Made by a program: the position numbers and the translations under genes
In this document: piece by piece, positions 43,538-53,739 of the stretch
Numbering within the stretch: position 1 is the first letter of the stretch
How the letters are laid out: every line of letters begins with the position of its first letter
DNA from: Vreelandella olivaria
Lineage (GTDB): Bacteria; Pseudomonadota; Gammaproteobacteria; Pseudomonadales; Halomonadaceae
Direction of reading: 5' to 3'
Assembly: GCF_023507745.1 (NCBI RefSeq)
Contig: NZ_JALPZO010000039.1
Span: 1 to 64,000 of the forward strand
DNA: 64,000 nt
The notes under the pieces: generated by a model
The model's database searches: none
What the model was told of the DNA's origin: nothing
Seen by the model: the letters and a program-made list of their open reading frames with translations, nothing else

Positions 43538-43685
43538 TATCGTCTCCAGTCAGAAAAAGTACGTTATTAAAATGGGTAGCGCTCTTTACCACCACCGTGC
43601 CATTATCCTAAAACGCGCCATACGAAAATAAAATCAATTGTTTTTTGGCTAATTCACAAAAATTATTGATGAAATTAATGCCTAC

Positions 43686-44567
43686 ATGATTAGAGAACTT
43701 AAAACGCTGGTAGCGGTTGCCCAACAAGGCACCTTTGCCGCAGCGGGGCAAACAATTGGCCTGACGCAGGCAGCCGTTAGCGCTCAGATGAAGCGTCTTG
43801 AAGAGTCCTTGGGCGTTACACTGTTTGAGCGTCATGGCCGAACAGCGGTACTTACTCAACGGGGCCGGGAAACCCTTCAGCAGGCGCATACGCTCTTGGC
43901 GTTATATAGCACGCTTGGAGCATCCACTAGCGGCCAGGGACTGAGTACCAGGGTCAACATCGGTGCGATTGCGTCGATTCAGCGCACGCTGCTTCCAGAT
44001 ATACTGGCACGCTTTCATCGCCAGTTTCCAGAGTGCCGTTCACGGGTGATACCGGGGCTTTCCATGGACTTAATGAATCAAGTGGATGCCGGCAAATTGG
44101 ATATGGCAGTGATCATACGCCCGCCCTTTTCTCTGCATAGCGATTTACGCTGGACACCCCTTGCCCATGAGCCATTTCGCTTAATTGCATCGCGTAAAGT
44201 TGAAGGCGAGCAGTGGCGCGAGCTGCTGGCTACGCACCCTTTTGTACGCTACGACCGCGCTTCCTTTGGGGGTCGTCAGGTGGATCGGTTTTTAAGGGAG
44301 AATCACTGCCACGTGCAGGAAGTATGCGAAGTTGATGAGCTAGACGCCATTGTTCAATTGGTAGCCAACGGGGTGGGCGTAGCCCTGGTTCCCCAGCCGC
44401 AAGCACTAAAGCGCTGGCCAAAAGGCGTTCGAGCCATTGATCTCGGCGAATACACCTTTCATCGGGATATCGGCCTTGTTCATCGTGTCAACAGCCACTT
44501 AAGTGAACCAACACGCGCCTTCGCCCAATTAATTTGTGCGACAGCACCGCCATCTGATCCCTTTTGA
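43686..44567 (+). CDS. LysR family transcriptional regulator
   Basis: A 293-aa regulator with the LysR winged helix at 1-60 (MIRELKTLVAVAQQGTFAAAGQTIGLTQAAVSAQMKRLEESLG split here for brevity into its recognised LKTLVAVAQQGTFAAAG and TQAAVSAQMKRLE elements) and a periplasmic-binding-like effector domain. Divergent from the VOC gene with 148 bases between them, the normal place for a LysR-controlled target. Effector unknown. Confidence 0.88.
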   Translation: MIRELKTLVAVAQQGTFAAAGQTIGLTQAAVSAQMKRLEESLGVTLFERHGRTAVLTQRGRETLQQAHTLLALYSTLGASTSGQGLSTRVNIGAIASIQRTLLPDILARFHRQFPECRSRVIPGLSMDLMNQVDAGKLDMAVIIRPPFSLHSDLRWTPLAHEPFRLIASRKVEGEQWRELLATHPFVRYDRASFGGRQVDRFLRENHCHVQEVCEVDELDAIVQLVANGVGVALVPQPQALKRWPKGVRAIDLGEYTFHRDIGLVHRVNSHLSEPTRAFAQLICATAPPSDPF

Positions 44568-44575
44568 GTGGCATA

Positions 44576-44600
44576 AAAACGCCAGCCTGCTGGCTGGCGC
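44576..44600. terminator. Bidirectional terminator between LysR and mqo genes
   Basis: CGCCAGCC (44580-44587), loop TGCT, GGCTGGCG (44592-44599). The minus-strand side is followed by five T (mqo), the plus-strand side by CTTTAG. Confidence 0.75.
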
Positions 44601-44625
44601 TTTAGCTCTGAAGCAACTGCGTCGC

Positions 44626-46335
44626 TTACACCTCAGTTATCACCTCTTCTTCGGTGTTTTCTTCTTCAGTAGCTTCTTGCTCAGTGCTTTCTTCCTCGCC
44701 ATCGTCTACTTCGGCACCTTCCTGGCTCTCTTCTGTCGCTTCGTCTTGTACAGCTTCTCCGGTACCTTCCGCAGCAGCCAGATTCATTGGCTCATCCAAC
44801 TGCAATACCCGTGCGGTATAAGCGCGTACTTCACTCAGTAACTCGGGGTTTTCAGAAAGCTGTTGACCATAAGAAGGCACAATCTGGGTCAGGGTTTCCT
44901 GCCACTCATCACTGACAACCCGGTCGGGGAATACACGGTTAAGGAGGCTCAACATGATAGGAGGTGCGGTAGAAGCGCCTGGAGAAGCCCCTAACAGGGC
45001 AGATATGGTGCCGTCTTCAGACGTTACCACTTCGGTACCGAACTGCAGCACACCGCCCTTTTCAGGGTCATTTTTAATGATTTGCACCCGCTGCCCTGCC
45101 GTCCATAACTGCCAGTCATCACGGTTAGCTTCTGGATAAAATGCTTGCAATGCCTCAAAACGGTCGTCATCTGACATCAGCACCTGACCGACCAAATAAC
45201 GCACCAGGCTAAAGTTATCCATACCGACTTGCATCATTGGCCAGGTATTGCTGAAGGTCATTGAGCCAAACAAGTCGGTCCAGGAACCCTCTTTTAAGAA
45301 CTTACTTGAGAAGGTCGCAAAGGGCCCGAAGAACAGTGCAGGCTCTCCATCCAGGTAACGCAAGTCAAGGTGCGGCACCGACATGGGGGGTGAACCTTCG
45401 CCAGCTTTGCCATACACCTTCACACTGTGCTGTGACACAACCTCGGGGTTGGTGGTGTAAAGGAACTGCCCACCCACGGGGAAGCCTGCATAGGCATCAG
45501 CCTCGGGAATACCCGACGCTTGCAGCAGGGGCAAAGCGGCCCCACCAGCGCCAATAAACACATAGCGGGCATCAATGGTAGCTTCATCACCACTGGCCAG
45601 ATTGGCAATCGTCACCTGCCATGTATCATCATCGTTGCGCTCTAAATCGCGCACTTCACTGTTCAAGCCCAATGTAAAGTTATCGCTTTGCGCCAACGCT
45701 TCGATCATTTGGCGGGCTTGCGCACCGTAATTGACCTCGGTACCCATCTGCATGCGTGTGGCAGCTACTGGCGTGTCGTCATTTTCGCGGCCCGCCATCA
45801 CCAACGGCATCCACTCAGCAATCTCTGCTGGATCTTCCGAGTACTCCATGCCTGCATAGAGCGGGTTCTGCGTCATCGTGGCATGACGTTCGCGTAAGAA
45901 ATCAACATCCGCCTCGCCCCATACCAGTGCCAGATGAGGGACCGACCGAATAAAAGATGACGGCTCACCGAGAATGCCATTATCGACCTGATGCGCCCAG
46001 AACTGCCGTGAAATTTCGAACTGTTCAGTAACGTTAACGGCACGCTCAATCTCAACATGGCCGCTGTCATCAGGGGTATAGTTCATCTCCATAAACGCAG
46101 AGTGGCCACTACCAGCATTGTTCCAGGCATTTGAACTCTCCTGGGCAACCTGATCCATGCGCTCATAAAGATGGACATTCCAGTCGGGTTCCAACTCCTG
46201 CAGATAGGTACCCAGCGTAGCGCTCATAATACCGCCACCAATCAGCACAACATCAACCGGCTCTTCTGCTGAAACGGGCATCGCCGTAAGCGCCAGAAGC
46301 GGCGAGCAGAATAAAAAGCTAAAACGTTTTTGCAT
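44626..46335 (-). CDS. mqo: Malate:quinone oxidoreductase with signal peptide and acidic tail
   Basis: A 569-aa FAD enzyme oxidising malate to oxaloacetate with quinone as acceptor. The FAD motif [16 protein letters not shown] (about 27-42), [33 protein letters not shown] and YGQQL are Mqo signatures. Unlike the cytoplasmic membrane-bound E. coli enzyme, it starts with a probable signal peptide ([23 protein letters not shown], given here in part: cleavage after VSA). The last 50 residues are a low-complexity tail with 19 Glu and 3 Asp and no Lys or Arg, absent from standard Mqo (about 500 aa). A bidirectional terminator follows the gene. Confidence 0.9.
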   Translation of the reverse strand: MQKRFSFLFCSPLLALTAMPVSAEEPVDVVLIGGGIMSATLGTYLQELEPDWNVHLYERMDQVAQESSNAWNNAGSGHSAFMEMNYTPDDSGHVEIERAVNVTEQFEISRQFWAHQVDNGILGEPSSFIRSVPHLALVWGEADVDFLRERHATMTQNPLYAGMEYSEDPAEIAEWMPLVMAGRENDDTPVAATRMQMGTEVNYGAQARQMIEALAQSDNFTLGLNSEVRDLERNDDDTWQVTIANLASGDEATIDARYVFIGAGGAALPLLQASGIPEADAYAGFPVGGQFLYTTNPEVVSQHSVKVYGKAGEGSPPMSVPHLDLRYLDGEPALFFGPFATFSSKFLKEGSWTDLFGSMTFSNTWPMMQVGMDNFSLVRYLVGQVLMSDDDRFEALQAFYPEANRDDWQLWTAGQRVQIIKNDPEKGGVLQFGTEVVTSEDGTISALLGASPGASTAPPIMLSLLNRVFPDRVVSDEWQETLTQIVPSYGQQLSENPELLSEVRAYTARVLQLDEPMNLAAAEGTGEAVQDEATEESQEGAEVDDGEEESTEQEATEEENTEEEVITEV

Positions 46336-46484
46336 GTCATATCCCTGACGATACAGAAATAAGGTGCCGGTGCAGTAGGTGCCCAGCGTCGAGGGGGTAA
46401 TATTTATCTACGAAAGTCTAACAAAGTTAGTTGTCCTAGTGAATATGATAGGCAACTTAGATGAGAATGAAAGGAATTTAACCA

Positions 46485-46697
46485 ATGAAGCCAGCAGATC
46501 TGGAAAAACTTGTTACGCGGACGATGCCTTTTGGTAAATATGAAGGCTGGATCATCGCCGATTTACCAGGCCCCTACCTAAACTGGTTTGCGCGGGAAGG
46601 GTTTCCAGCAGGAGAAATTGGCCAGCTTCTGCATTTGATGCATGAAATTGATCACAATGGTTTAAGCAGCCTGCTTGATCCGCTCCGCAAACCCTAA
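46485..46697 (+). CDS. DUF3820 family protein
   Basis: A 70-aa protein: LVTRTMPFGKYEGWIIADLPGPYLNWF matches the DUF3820 motif MPFGKYKG..I.DLP..YL.WF almost end to end. The family is annotated loosely as quorum-sensing-regulated virulence factor; no biochemical role is known. AAGGA precedes the ATG. The gene is divergent from mqo with about 150 bases between. Confidence 0.82.
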   Translation: MKPADLEKLVTRTMPFGKYEGWIIADLPGPYLNWFAREGFPAGEIGQLLHLMHEIDHNGLSSLLDPLRKP

Positions 46698-46706
46698 CAG
46701 CATTAG

Positions 46707-47060
46707 CTAACGCAGGGACTCAAGTGCTTGCTGACGCTCAGCCCGGTAATCTGTTTCATGACGAGAAGCATCTTCACTAAATCGGCCCAGTTGGACAGCG
46801 AGTTCGAAGAATCCTGCCGCAGGCATATCGTCTCCCCGACGGCTAATAACCAGTGAAGAAATAAAAGGACGTTGAGCCACCGCGTCCTCTCTCATAAGCT
46901 GCTCCAACGCTTGGGTGACACGCTGAATCGTCCGTGGCGGCATAAGCCCCAGTGCATTGGCTACCTGCTGGTAGGTCATGGGGAGCGCGTCATCCGGCGC
47001 GGTGCCTAGCAGTTTGCGCACTTGTAACCCAAGTGCCGTCTCGGAATCAGGCCGTGTCAT
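46707..47060 (-). CDS. Hypothetical protein with winged-helix-like region
   Basis: A 117-aa soluble protein that I do not recognise. Residues 25-75 (MTYQQVANALGLMPPRTIQRVTQALEQLMREDAVAQRPF, shown here as the MTYQQVANALGL and TIQRVTQALEQLMRED elements) look like a helix-turn-helix with a wing, and the FISSLVISRRGDDMPAAGFFELA segment follows. Its ATG overlaps the stop of the upstream GFA gene by four bases, so both are co-translated. It may be a small regulator, but that is inference only. Confidence 0.6.
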   Translation of the reverse strand: MTRPDSETALGLQVRKLLGTAPDDALPMTYQQVANALGLMPPRTIQRVTQALEQLMREDAVAQRPFISSLVISRRGDDMPAAGFFELAVQLGRFSEDASRHETDYRAERQQALESLR

Positions 47061-47458
47061 GAAGGTTTAAATCTCTCAAACTGTGGTAATTCGTCACTAA
47101 TACTAAACCAGCTTGCCTTGCTGCTTACAAAGGCATGGTACTGCGTCTTTGCCGTTACCGGCGTATCCAACGTCCCCAGGCGTAGCCGCTTAATAGCAGG
47201 TAAGTCATCACGGGCACTATAGAGCGGGCTGCCACACAGTCGGCAGAAAACCCTCGCTTTATTAGCGCTAGCCCTGAATTCAGCAAGTTGCTGTTGGCCG
47301 GTGGTAATGGTAAAGGCACTTGATCGAATAGGTGCGACTGCTGCAAACGCACTGCCCTGGGCTCTTTGGCACTGGCGACAGTGGCACATTGAAATCTCGT
47401 CAATAACCCCATCGTATTGATAAGTGATTTGACCGCACAAGCAGCTACCCTTAAGCAT
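47057..47458 (-). CDS. GFA/CENP-V family zinc protein
   Basis: A 133-aa protein with the GFA double zinc-site pattern: CLCGQITYQY and MCHCRQCQRAQGSAFA for the first set of cysteines and FCRLCGSPLYSARDD for the second. The name comes from glutathione-dependent formaldehyde-activating enzyme, though most family members have no proven activity. AAGGAG precedes the ATG. It leads a two-gene unit with the hypothetical protein. Confidence 0.85.
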   Translation of the reverse strand: MLKGSCLCGQITYQYDGVIDEISMCHCRQCQRAQGSAFAAVAPIRSSAFTITTGQQQLAEFRASANKARVFCRLCGSPLYSARDDLPAIKRLRLGTLDTPVTAKTQYHAFVSSKASWFSISDELPQFERFKPS

Positions 47459-47515
47459 TATTGTTCTCCTTGTTCATGATCGCCAAGCCAGACAGTCGCC
47501 CTGCGCGCCTTGCAG

Positions 47516-47878
47516 TTAATGTACCTGCTTGGATCGGACAACCTCTTCACGGGCAAGAATCTGCCTGGCATCCAGCCCGCCAATAGGCACCTCGACATTT
47601 TTGGGGATCTCTCCGCTTAGTTGCAGGGCCTGATAACGAAGTGCGCAAACGCGCAAAAAGGAGGTGAAGTTACCCAGGTCATGCCCTGCGTCGATGGATT
47701 CGTGGTAAAGCCGTGTAATCATCTGAGCGGTATTCATACCATCACGCTGGGCAATCTCTTCCAGCAACCGCCAGAAGTAGTTTTCCATCCGCACACTGGT
47801 GACCATGCCATCAATGCGCAGTGAGTGAGTGGCACTTCGCCATAGTTCAGGGTCAGCCTCTATAAAAAGTTTGCACAT
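47516..47878 (-). CDS. Ribbon-helix-helix domain protein
   Basis: A 120-aa protein. GMVTSVRMENYFWRLLEEIAQRDGMNTAQMITRLYHESI (recognised by its TSVRMENYFWRLLEEIA and ITRLYHES elements) fits the RHH_4/Ryd-type ribbon-helix-helix found in bacterial small regulators, at about residues 25-65. The C-terminal part is less conserved. I chose the ATG at 47878 (GGGGAG ahead) instead of the GTG at 47884. No toxin-like partner is adjacent. Confidence 0.72.
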   Translation of the reverse strand: MCKLFIEADPELWRSATHSLRIDGMVTSVRMENYFWRLLEEIAQRDGMNTAQMITRLYHESIDAGHDLGNFTSFLRVCALRYQALQLSGEIPKNVEVPIGGLDARQILAREEVVRSKQVH

Positions 47879-47980
47879 CACCACTCCCCTCTCTGGTGTT
47901 TTATATGGGACACGTTAAGCATAGTGCGCTGCCGGAAAGTGCGCCCAGCGGTACTGGGCGCAAAAGCAATTTATTGAACC

Positions 47981-48550
47981 CTACTTATCAAGTAGCGCCA
48001 TAAACTGGGCAAGCCATGCAGGATGGGCAGGCCAGGCGGGAGCCGTTACCAAATTGCCATCAGTGACGGCATCAGTCACTTCCAGATTGGCAAATCGACC
48101 GCCCGCCAACTCCACTTCTGGCTGGCAGGCCGGATAAGCGGAGCACTGCTTGCCTTCGAGTACTTTCGCCGCAGCCAGCAGTTGTGCACCATGACAAATG
48201 GCCGCCACCGGCTTTTGGGTATCAAAGAAATGCCGCACCATTGCCAGTACATCCTGGTTAAGCCGCAGATATTCCGGTGCCCGGCCACCTGGGATAACTA
48301 ACGCATCGTAATCAGCTGGATTAATCGATGCAAAGTCTGCATTTAGGGCAAACCGGTGCCCTGGTTTTTCTGTGTAGGTCTGGTCACCTTCAAAGTCGTG
48401 GATCGCTGTCGCCACCGTATCCCCGGATACTGTATGGGGGCATACCGCGTCTACCCGATGCCCTACCGCCATCAGCGCCTGAAAGGGCACCATGGTTTCG
48501 TAATCTTCGGTGAAATCACCAGTAATCATTAAAATACGTTTGCTGCTCAT
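47981..48550 (-). CDS. DJ-1/PfpI family protein
   Basis: A 189-aa class I amidotransferase-like protein. The nucleophile-elbow cysteine is in [13 protein letters not shown], and the acidic partner loop is in [16 protein letters not shown], as in PfpI/YhbO/YraA proteins. Roles in the family include deglycation-type stress protection and chaperone or glyoxalase activity; the present role is not decided. AAGGAG precedes the ATG at 48550; the frame's earlier start at 48685 has no similarity. Confidence 0.85.
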   Translation of the reverse strand: MSSKRILMITGDFTEDYETMVPFQALMAVGHRVDAVCPHTVSGDTVATAIHDFEGDQTYTEKPGHRFALNADFASINPADYDALVIPGGRAPEYLRLNQDVLAMVRHFFDTQKPVAAICHGAQLLAAAKVLEGKQCSAYPACQPEVELAGGRFANLEVTDAVTDGNLVTAPAWPAHPAWLAQFMALLDK

Positions 48551-48670
48551 CTCAATACTCCTTGTCGTTATCAATTGAGGTGGAGAGCACACCCATGGCG
48601 TGCAGGATGAGACTAACAATTCCCTTTCTGAAGCAGGTAGTACGCTGTTACTACAGTGAACAGCCAGGAA

Positions 48671-48704
48671 TAAAAAGCCCGCCAACGGGTAACTGTGACG
48701 GGCT
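48671..48704 (-). terminator. Rho-independent terminator after the second MCP gene
   Basis: AGCCCG (48676-48681) pairs with CGGGCT (48699-48704), and the minus-strand RNA then has five T, just past the chemoreceptor stop. Confidence 0.7.
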
Positions 48705-48719
48705 GAGAGGGGACGGCGT

Positions 48720-50849
48720 TTACTTCAAACGGGCAACGGATTCCTGTTTGGGTAACGAGATAGGACGCTGCCCACCACTATGATTCTCACCGCTATGGTT
48801 AACATGGAAACGGCTGACCAAGGTATGCATATCGCTCGCACGCTCATCCAGGGTTTGGCTGGCACTGGAGGCATCCTGGACTAACCGCGCATTTTGATGC
48901 GTCACCTCATCCAACTGAGATATCGCCAGATTGATCTGGTCAATACCCGATGATTGCTCTTGGGTGGCACTGGCTATTTCCGTCACGTAACGGGTCACTT
49001 CCGTCAGGCTATCAATAATTTCCTGCAAATGCGTACTGGAGGCGGTGACCAAATGCTCCCCTTCACTCACTTTTTGTACGCTGTCGTCCACCAGATGACG
49101 AATTTGGGCAGCCTCTTCCGCACTACGACCAGCCAACTTACGCACCTCTTGTGCCACCACCGCAAAGCCACGCCCCTGCTCACCTGCTCTGGCAGCCTCA
49201 ACAGAGGCATTTAGCGCCAATAGATTGGTTTGAAAAGCGATATCGTCAATAGCTTTGATAATGGAGGTGATTTTTGCGCTGGACTGGCGTATCTCACTCA
49301 TCGCCTCAGTGGTGCGTTTTGCAACATCTCCAGCAGAGCGGGCACGCTGATCCACATTGCCACTTGCACCTTTGGCCTGGTCCGCATAATCAGCCGTTTG
49401 CTTCATTGTGGCAGTGATTTGCTCAAGGCTGGAGGCGGTTTCGGCCAGGGAAGCTGCCTGCTGATCAGTACGCTGAGATAAATTTTCGTTACCCGCAGCA
49501 ATTTGCCTGCTGCTGGAGGCAATGGCTTCCGCGCTGGTGCGAATTTGCGCCACCATGCCTTCAAAGGTATCCATCATGCGGTTAAAGGCTTGCGCCGTCT
49601 GCCCTACTTCATCATTACGTTCCAATGCCAAGCGCATCGAAAGATCAGCGTTTTCACCGGCTGCACCGCTTATATTTTCCATTTGTTGGCGCATAGCAAC
49701 AAGAGGCCCCAGCACACGCACCAGAGTGCGCCAGCCAAAAATAGCCAACACAACAATCACAACCAGCGTAATAATAATTAATAGGGTAAGGCCAGCGTGG
49801 GCCATAACCTCTGCTTCATTGCTAGCGTTGGTGGCCTGTTCAAAAATGACATCGCCAATGTCATTGAGAGAACGACGCAGCTCTTCGGTCGCTAGGGCAA
49901 CGCTTGTCAGTGCCTCCTGTACCTGTGCGCCTAGCGCCAGTTGCTGTTGGCGTAGCGCGAAGACTGAATCCGCGTCCTCCACCATTAGTCCATTCAGCTC
50001 AAGGAGCACACTATCCAAATTGTTGATCATCTCACGCTGCTCAACTTCAGTGCTGGGCGCTTGTGCAATAGCAACCAATGACTCCCTGGCTAGCGAGACT
50101 TGCTGAGGAATGGCGTTATTACGTAAATCCGCCAGTGCATCAATATTATTGATCTGCATCATCCGGTGGCTAAGGTCAGACAGCGTGGCCAGAGCCATAC
50201 GCACGTGACCGCTTAAACGCCCAATATCCACCCGCGGAGCAAACATATCATCCAGTAGTTGTGTGGGTAGCGTGGTGGTGCCCTCATCTCTCCAGGCTTC
50301 CATCAAGTCCCGCTGGCTTAGCTCGCGGCGGGTTTGCGCAAGCGCCGTGTGGCTCGCAATTTCCTCAGCACTCAACACCACATTGGGGATAGCGGCCTCC
50401 ATCTGACTAATTCTGGCGGCCATTTGCACCTGCAAACCCAATGCTTCTCTGCGAACAGCCTCCAGCGCTTCATCCCCCTCTACCAGTGTTTGGTAGTGGT
50501 GATCCAGGGCAGCCAGTTGGTCCGCCTGCCCCCTTTGCTCAATACTGTTCAAACCCTCCCGCGCTTGAATAAACCTCTCATTAAGCGTGCTACGCGGGGT
50601 CACACTTGCCAGTTCATCTTCACTTTCAGCAGCAAGCAAATCAGCATGGCGCTGACCAAAGGCCCCCGTGGCCAGTACCAGGCTACGACTGGCATCCTGT
50701 AGTGGCAGCACATCGCCCGTGATGTAATGTTGAGCATTAATAAGCCGCTGGTTGGTTGCCCAGCCGGTAGCAGCCAATACCACTGCCCCCAATACCGCCG
50801 CAACGAAAAGGCTAATTAACATAGCTCGGATACTTAACGTCTTTTTCAT
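48720..50849 (-). CDS. Methyl-accepting chemotaxis protein with long periplasmic helical domain
   Basis: A 709-aa receptor. TM1 at about 9-32, a helical periplasmic domain of about 320 residues (longer than the usual four-helix bundle, probably a double helical bundle), TM2 at about 355-378 ([20 protein letters not shown]), HAMP, and a signalling tip [41 protein letters not shown]. The end ([14 protein letters not shown]) has no W-x-x-F tether, unlike the MCP at 39862. Ligand unknown. Confidence 0.93.
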   Translation of the reverse strand: MKKTLSIRAMLISLFVAAVLGAVVLAATGWATNQRLINAQHYITGDVLPLQDASRSLVLATGAFGQRHADLLAAESEDELASVTPRSTLNERFIQAREGLNSIEQRGQADQLAALDHHYQTLVEGDEALEAVRREALGLQVQMAARISQMEAAIPNVVLSAEEIASHTALAQTRRELSQRDLMEAWRDEGTTTLPTQLLDDMFAPRVDIGRLSGHVRMALATLSDLSHRMMQINNIDALADLRNNAIPQQVSLARESLVAIAQAPSTEVEQREMINNLDSVLLELNGLMVEDADSVFALRQQQLALGAQVQEALTSVALATEELRRSLNDIGDVIFEQATNASNEAEVMAHAGLTLLIIITLVVIVVLAIFGWRTLVRVLGPLVAMRQQMENISGAAGENADLSMRLALERNDEVGQTAQAFNRMMDTFEGMVAQIRTSAEAIASSSRQIAAGNENLSQRTDQQAASLAETASSLEQITATMKQTADYADQAKGASGNVDQRARSAGDVAKRTTEAMSEIRQSSAKITSIIKAIDDIAFQTNLLALNASVEAARAGEQGRGFAVVAQEVRKLAGRSAEEAAQIRHLVDDSVQKVSEGEHLVTASSTHLQEIIDSLTEVTRYVTEIASATQEQSSGIDQINLAISQLDEVTHQNARLVQDASSASQTLDERASDMHTLVSRFHVNHSGENHSGGQRPISLPKQESVARLK

Positions 50850-51027
50850 TATGCGTGTTCGCTTGTGTCAGAGGTAATGCATATATCGCTTAGACAAAGC
50901 GGCGAGTTGACGGTGAGTAACCGCCCACAGGCCTGTCATCGATTCACAACATGACTAATATCGGCGGAAGACTATACGACTTAAGGCAAACACAGCTCAA
51001 ATGCTGGATAACGCAACATTTTTTAGG

Positions 51028-51642
51028 TTAGGCAGGTCGCTCCAACACAAAACGGTCGCTAATTCGAATGTAATCACTGCCCGCTAAACGCCCAACAGGT
51101 TTGAGTGCATCCATATCCACATGACGACCATCCCATATTGCATCATCCATATGGATGGCGATCACCTCAGCGAGCACTAATGTGCCGGCCAGGGGCTGGT
51201 CACCAAAACTGATCAAGTCACGCAGCGTACAACCAAACGCAACGGGAGCATTGGCAATGCGCGGTACACTGACACCCGGCATTTCCGCTTTCTTCAGGCC
51301 GGCCAACAGAAACTCATCCTCCCCTCGTGGGAGGCTGGCGCTGGTGGTATTGAGCTCTTCAATAAGTGACTCGCTGCCAATATGAATCACGCACTCTGCC
51401 ACTTCCCGTAGATTACGCAGGGTATCTTTAGGTTCTGCACTTCCATCCAGAAGCGGAGAAAACGCCAGAATAGGTGGATTGACACTGGCTACATTAAAAA
51501 AGGAGAACGGCGCCAGATTCGTATTACCCTGCTGATCCTGTGTCGCCACCCATGCAATGGGCCTTGGGCATACGCTGCCTGATAGCAAGCGATAAATAAC
51601 CCCAGGGCTTAGTGGCTCGTTATCAAGTATGTAGTCGCTCAT
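51028..51642 (-). CDS. Flavin reductase family protein (FMN-binding split barrel)
   Basis: A 204-aa protein of the same family as the one at 20217: SVCPRPIAWVATQDQQGNTNLAPFSFFNVASVNPPILAF and AECVIHIG, with the family's FMN-binding barrel strands. Start at 51642 with GGAG about twelve bases upstream; the in-frame start at 51669 is less likely. It lies 67 bases downstream of the aconitase-family gene on the same strand and may be in its operon. No flavin monooxygenase is adjacent, so the partner is unknown. Confidence 0.83.
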   Translation of the reverse strand: MSDYILDNEPLSPGVIYRLLSGSVCPRPIAWVATQDQQGNTNLAPFSFFNVASVNPPILAFSPLLDGSAEPKDTLRNLREVAECVIHIGSESLIEELNTTSASLPRGEDEFLLAGLKKAEMPGVSVPRIANAPVAFGCTLRDLISFGDQPLAGTLVLAEVIAIHMDDAIWDGRHVDMDALKPVGRLAGSDYIRISDRFVLERPA

Positions 51643-51709
51643 GGGAATTACTCTCCTTTTTGGCGTCAATAACTGCCTGGGTGTCCGACAGTTATTAGCA
51701 ACTGTGTGT

Positions 51710-53680
51710 TTATGCGGATATTTGCCGCGCTTTCAGATGGTTGATAACACCACCCACACGCAGCAACTCCCGCTGCCGTTCGGTTAGCCCATGATGCAAC
51801 TCCAGCATGCCCTTGCCAACAATCTCGGCTTGCAGGGTCTGCCCTTTGGCAAGTTGATCGTGAAGATGGTTAATCATCAAACAGTCCCCTAGGGTTAACC
51901 GCTCAGCATCCCTCTCATCAATAAACGTTAAAGGCAGCGCACCAAAGCAGACGAGATTTTGCCAGTGAATACGTGCAAAGCTTTTCGCTACTACGGCTTG
52001 TAGTCCCAGGTAACGCGGCACTAAGGCGGCATTTTCACGACTTGACCCCTGACCATAATTGTAGCCCCCTACAATGGCGTGCCCACCTAGCAGACGTGTC
52101 TCTTCCGAGCGCTGAGCATAGGTCGAATCAACCGACTCAAAAGTGAAAGGTGCGGAGGCGTAAATGCTGCTCCAATACGGCATGACCCGCTGACCTGCGG
52201 GCATAATGTCATCAGTGGAAATATTATCCCCGGTCACCAGCAATACCGGAATTTCGAGACAGTCCGGCAGTGGCGCCATCGTAGGCAACGCTGGGGTATT
52301 ATCGGTTTTCTGCAAAGGTGTTAAGCGCGCCTGCTCAATAGGCAACGGAGCTGTGAAAACATCACGGTTCATCACCATGGTATCGGGCTCGCTGATGCGG
52401 GGGTAAGCCATCGGCATACTGCGTGGGTCTGTGATGACACCGTTTAGTGCGGACGCTGCTGCGGTTTCCGGGCTGCACAGAAAGACACTGTCCTCTCTGG
52501 TGCCCGAGCGGCCAGGAAAGTTACGCGGCACCGTACGCAGACTGTTACGGCCAACAGCGGGGGCCTGCCCCATGCCAATACAGCCATTGCAGCCTGCCTG
52601 ATGCAAGCGCGCGCCGCTGGCAACTAACTCCCCCAGATACCCATCCCGGATCAGAGTAGAAAGCACCTGTCTGGTGGAGGGATTAATATCCAGTGATACT
52701 CCCTCTGCCACCGTACGCCCCTTAACCATGCTGGAAACCACAGCAAAGTCCCGGTAACCGGGATTGCCTGATGAACCGATATAAGCCTGATGCAATGGCT
52801 GGCCAGCCACGTCGCTTACCGGCACGACCTTATCCGGGCTGGATGGCAACGCGATCAATGGTACAAGCGTCGATAAATCAATCACTTCCTCTACGTCATA
52901 GGTACATCCGACATCGGCTGCCAAAGGTTGCCAGTCTGCCTCACGCCCTCTGGCCGCCAGAAACGTTCGCGTTGTCTCATCACTGGGAAAAATACTGGCC
53001 GTGGCTCCCATTTCAGTGCCCATATTGGCAATAACGTGGCGATCCATCGCTGATAGCCCTGCCAACCCTGGTCCATAGTATTCAAGAATGCAGTTTTTAC
53101 CTCCCGACACACCATGGCGGCGCAACAATTCAAGCACTACATCTTTTGCCGAGACCCAGTCTGGCAACTCGCCTTCCAACCGTACCCCCCACACACGCGG
53201 CATGGTGATATAGAGTGGCTCACCTGCCATCGCCATGGCAACTTCAATACCACCGGCTCCTATTGCCAGCATCCCCAACGCGCCCGCTGCTGTTGTGTGG
53301 CTATCGCAACCGACAATTGACTGCCCAGGCACGCCAAAGCGTTCCATATGGACCGGGTGGCTGATACCGTTGCCTGGCCCCGAGTACCACACGCCAAAGC
53401 GTTCGCAGGCACTTTTGAGGAACAGGTAAGTATCCGCATTAAGGTTATCTGCCTGCACCAGGCCATGATCAATGTATTGAACGCTCGGTTGGGTATGCAC
53501 CCGTTCAAGCCCCATAGCTTCCAGTTCGAGCATAACGAGCGTGCCTAATACATCCTGAAGCAACGCTTGATCCATACGCAGCGCGATTTCATTGCCGGGG
53601 GTCATATCGCCCTGAACGAGATGAGCCTGAAGCAGTTTTTGTGACAGGTTGAGTGAAGGGGAAGAGGAAGAAACAGTCAT
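51710..53680 (-). CDS. Aconitase family hydratase, single chain
   Basis: A 656-aa [4Fe-4S] hydratase. The cluster cysteines are in IVGCDSHTT and in QAGCNGCIGMG; the swivel domain at the C-terminus has GDNISTDDI, YNYGQGSSRENAA and FARIHWQNL. The order (large catalytic half then swivel domain) in one chain of about 650 aa is that of mitochondrial-type-like or homoaconitase-like bacterial enzymes, not the 870-930 aa AcnA/AcnB. Candidate substrates include aconitate, methylisocitrate or another tricarboxylic or dicarboxylic hydroxyacid. It follows the divergent GntR gene on the same strand and precedes a flavin reductase gene. Confidence 0.85.
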   Translation of the reverse strand: MTVSSSSPSLNLSQKLLQAHLVQGDMTPGNEIALRMDQALLQDVLGTLVMLELEAMGLERVHTQPSVQYIDHGLVQADNLNADTYLFLKSACERFGVWYSGPGNGISHPVHMERFGVPGQSIVGCDSHTTAAGALGMLAIGAGGIEVAMAMAGEPLYITMPRVWGVRLEGELPDWVSAKDVVLELLRRHGVSGGKNCILEYYGPGLAGLSAMDRHVIANMGTEMGATASIFPSDETTRTFLAARGREADWQPLAADVGCTYDVEEVIDLSTLVPLIALPSSPDKVVPVSDVAGQPLHQAYIGSSGNPGYRDFAVVSSMVKGRTVAEGVSLDINPSTRQVLSTLIRDGYLGELVASGARLHQAGCNGCIGMGQAPAVGRNSLRTVPRNFPGRSGTREDSVFLCSPETAAASALNGVITDPRSMPMAYPRISEPDTMVMNRDVFTAPLPIEQARLTPLQKTDNTPALPTMAPLPDCLEIPVLLVTGDNISTDDIMPAGQRVMPYWSSIYASAPFTFESVDSTYAQRSEETRLLGGHAIVGGYNYGQGSSRENAALVPRYLGLQAVVAKSFARIHWQNLVCFGALPLTFIDERDAERLTLGDCLMINHLHDQLAKGQTLQAEIVGKGMLELHHGLTERQRELLRVGGVINHLKARQISA

Positions 53681-53739
53681 TGGTAGATCCTGAGCTTGTT
53701 ATTATCGTTGGAAGAGCCTTGCTTCTACGCCATTAATCG

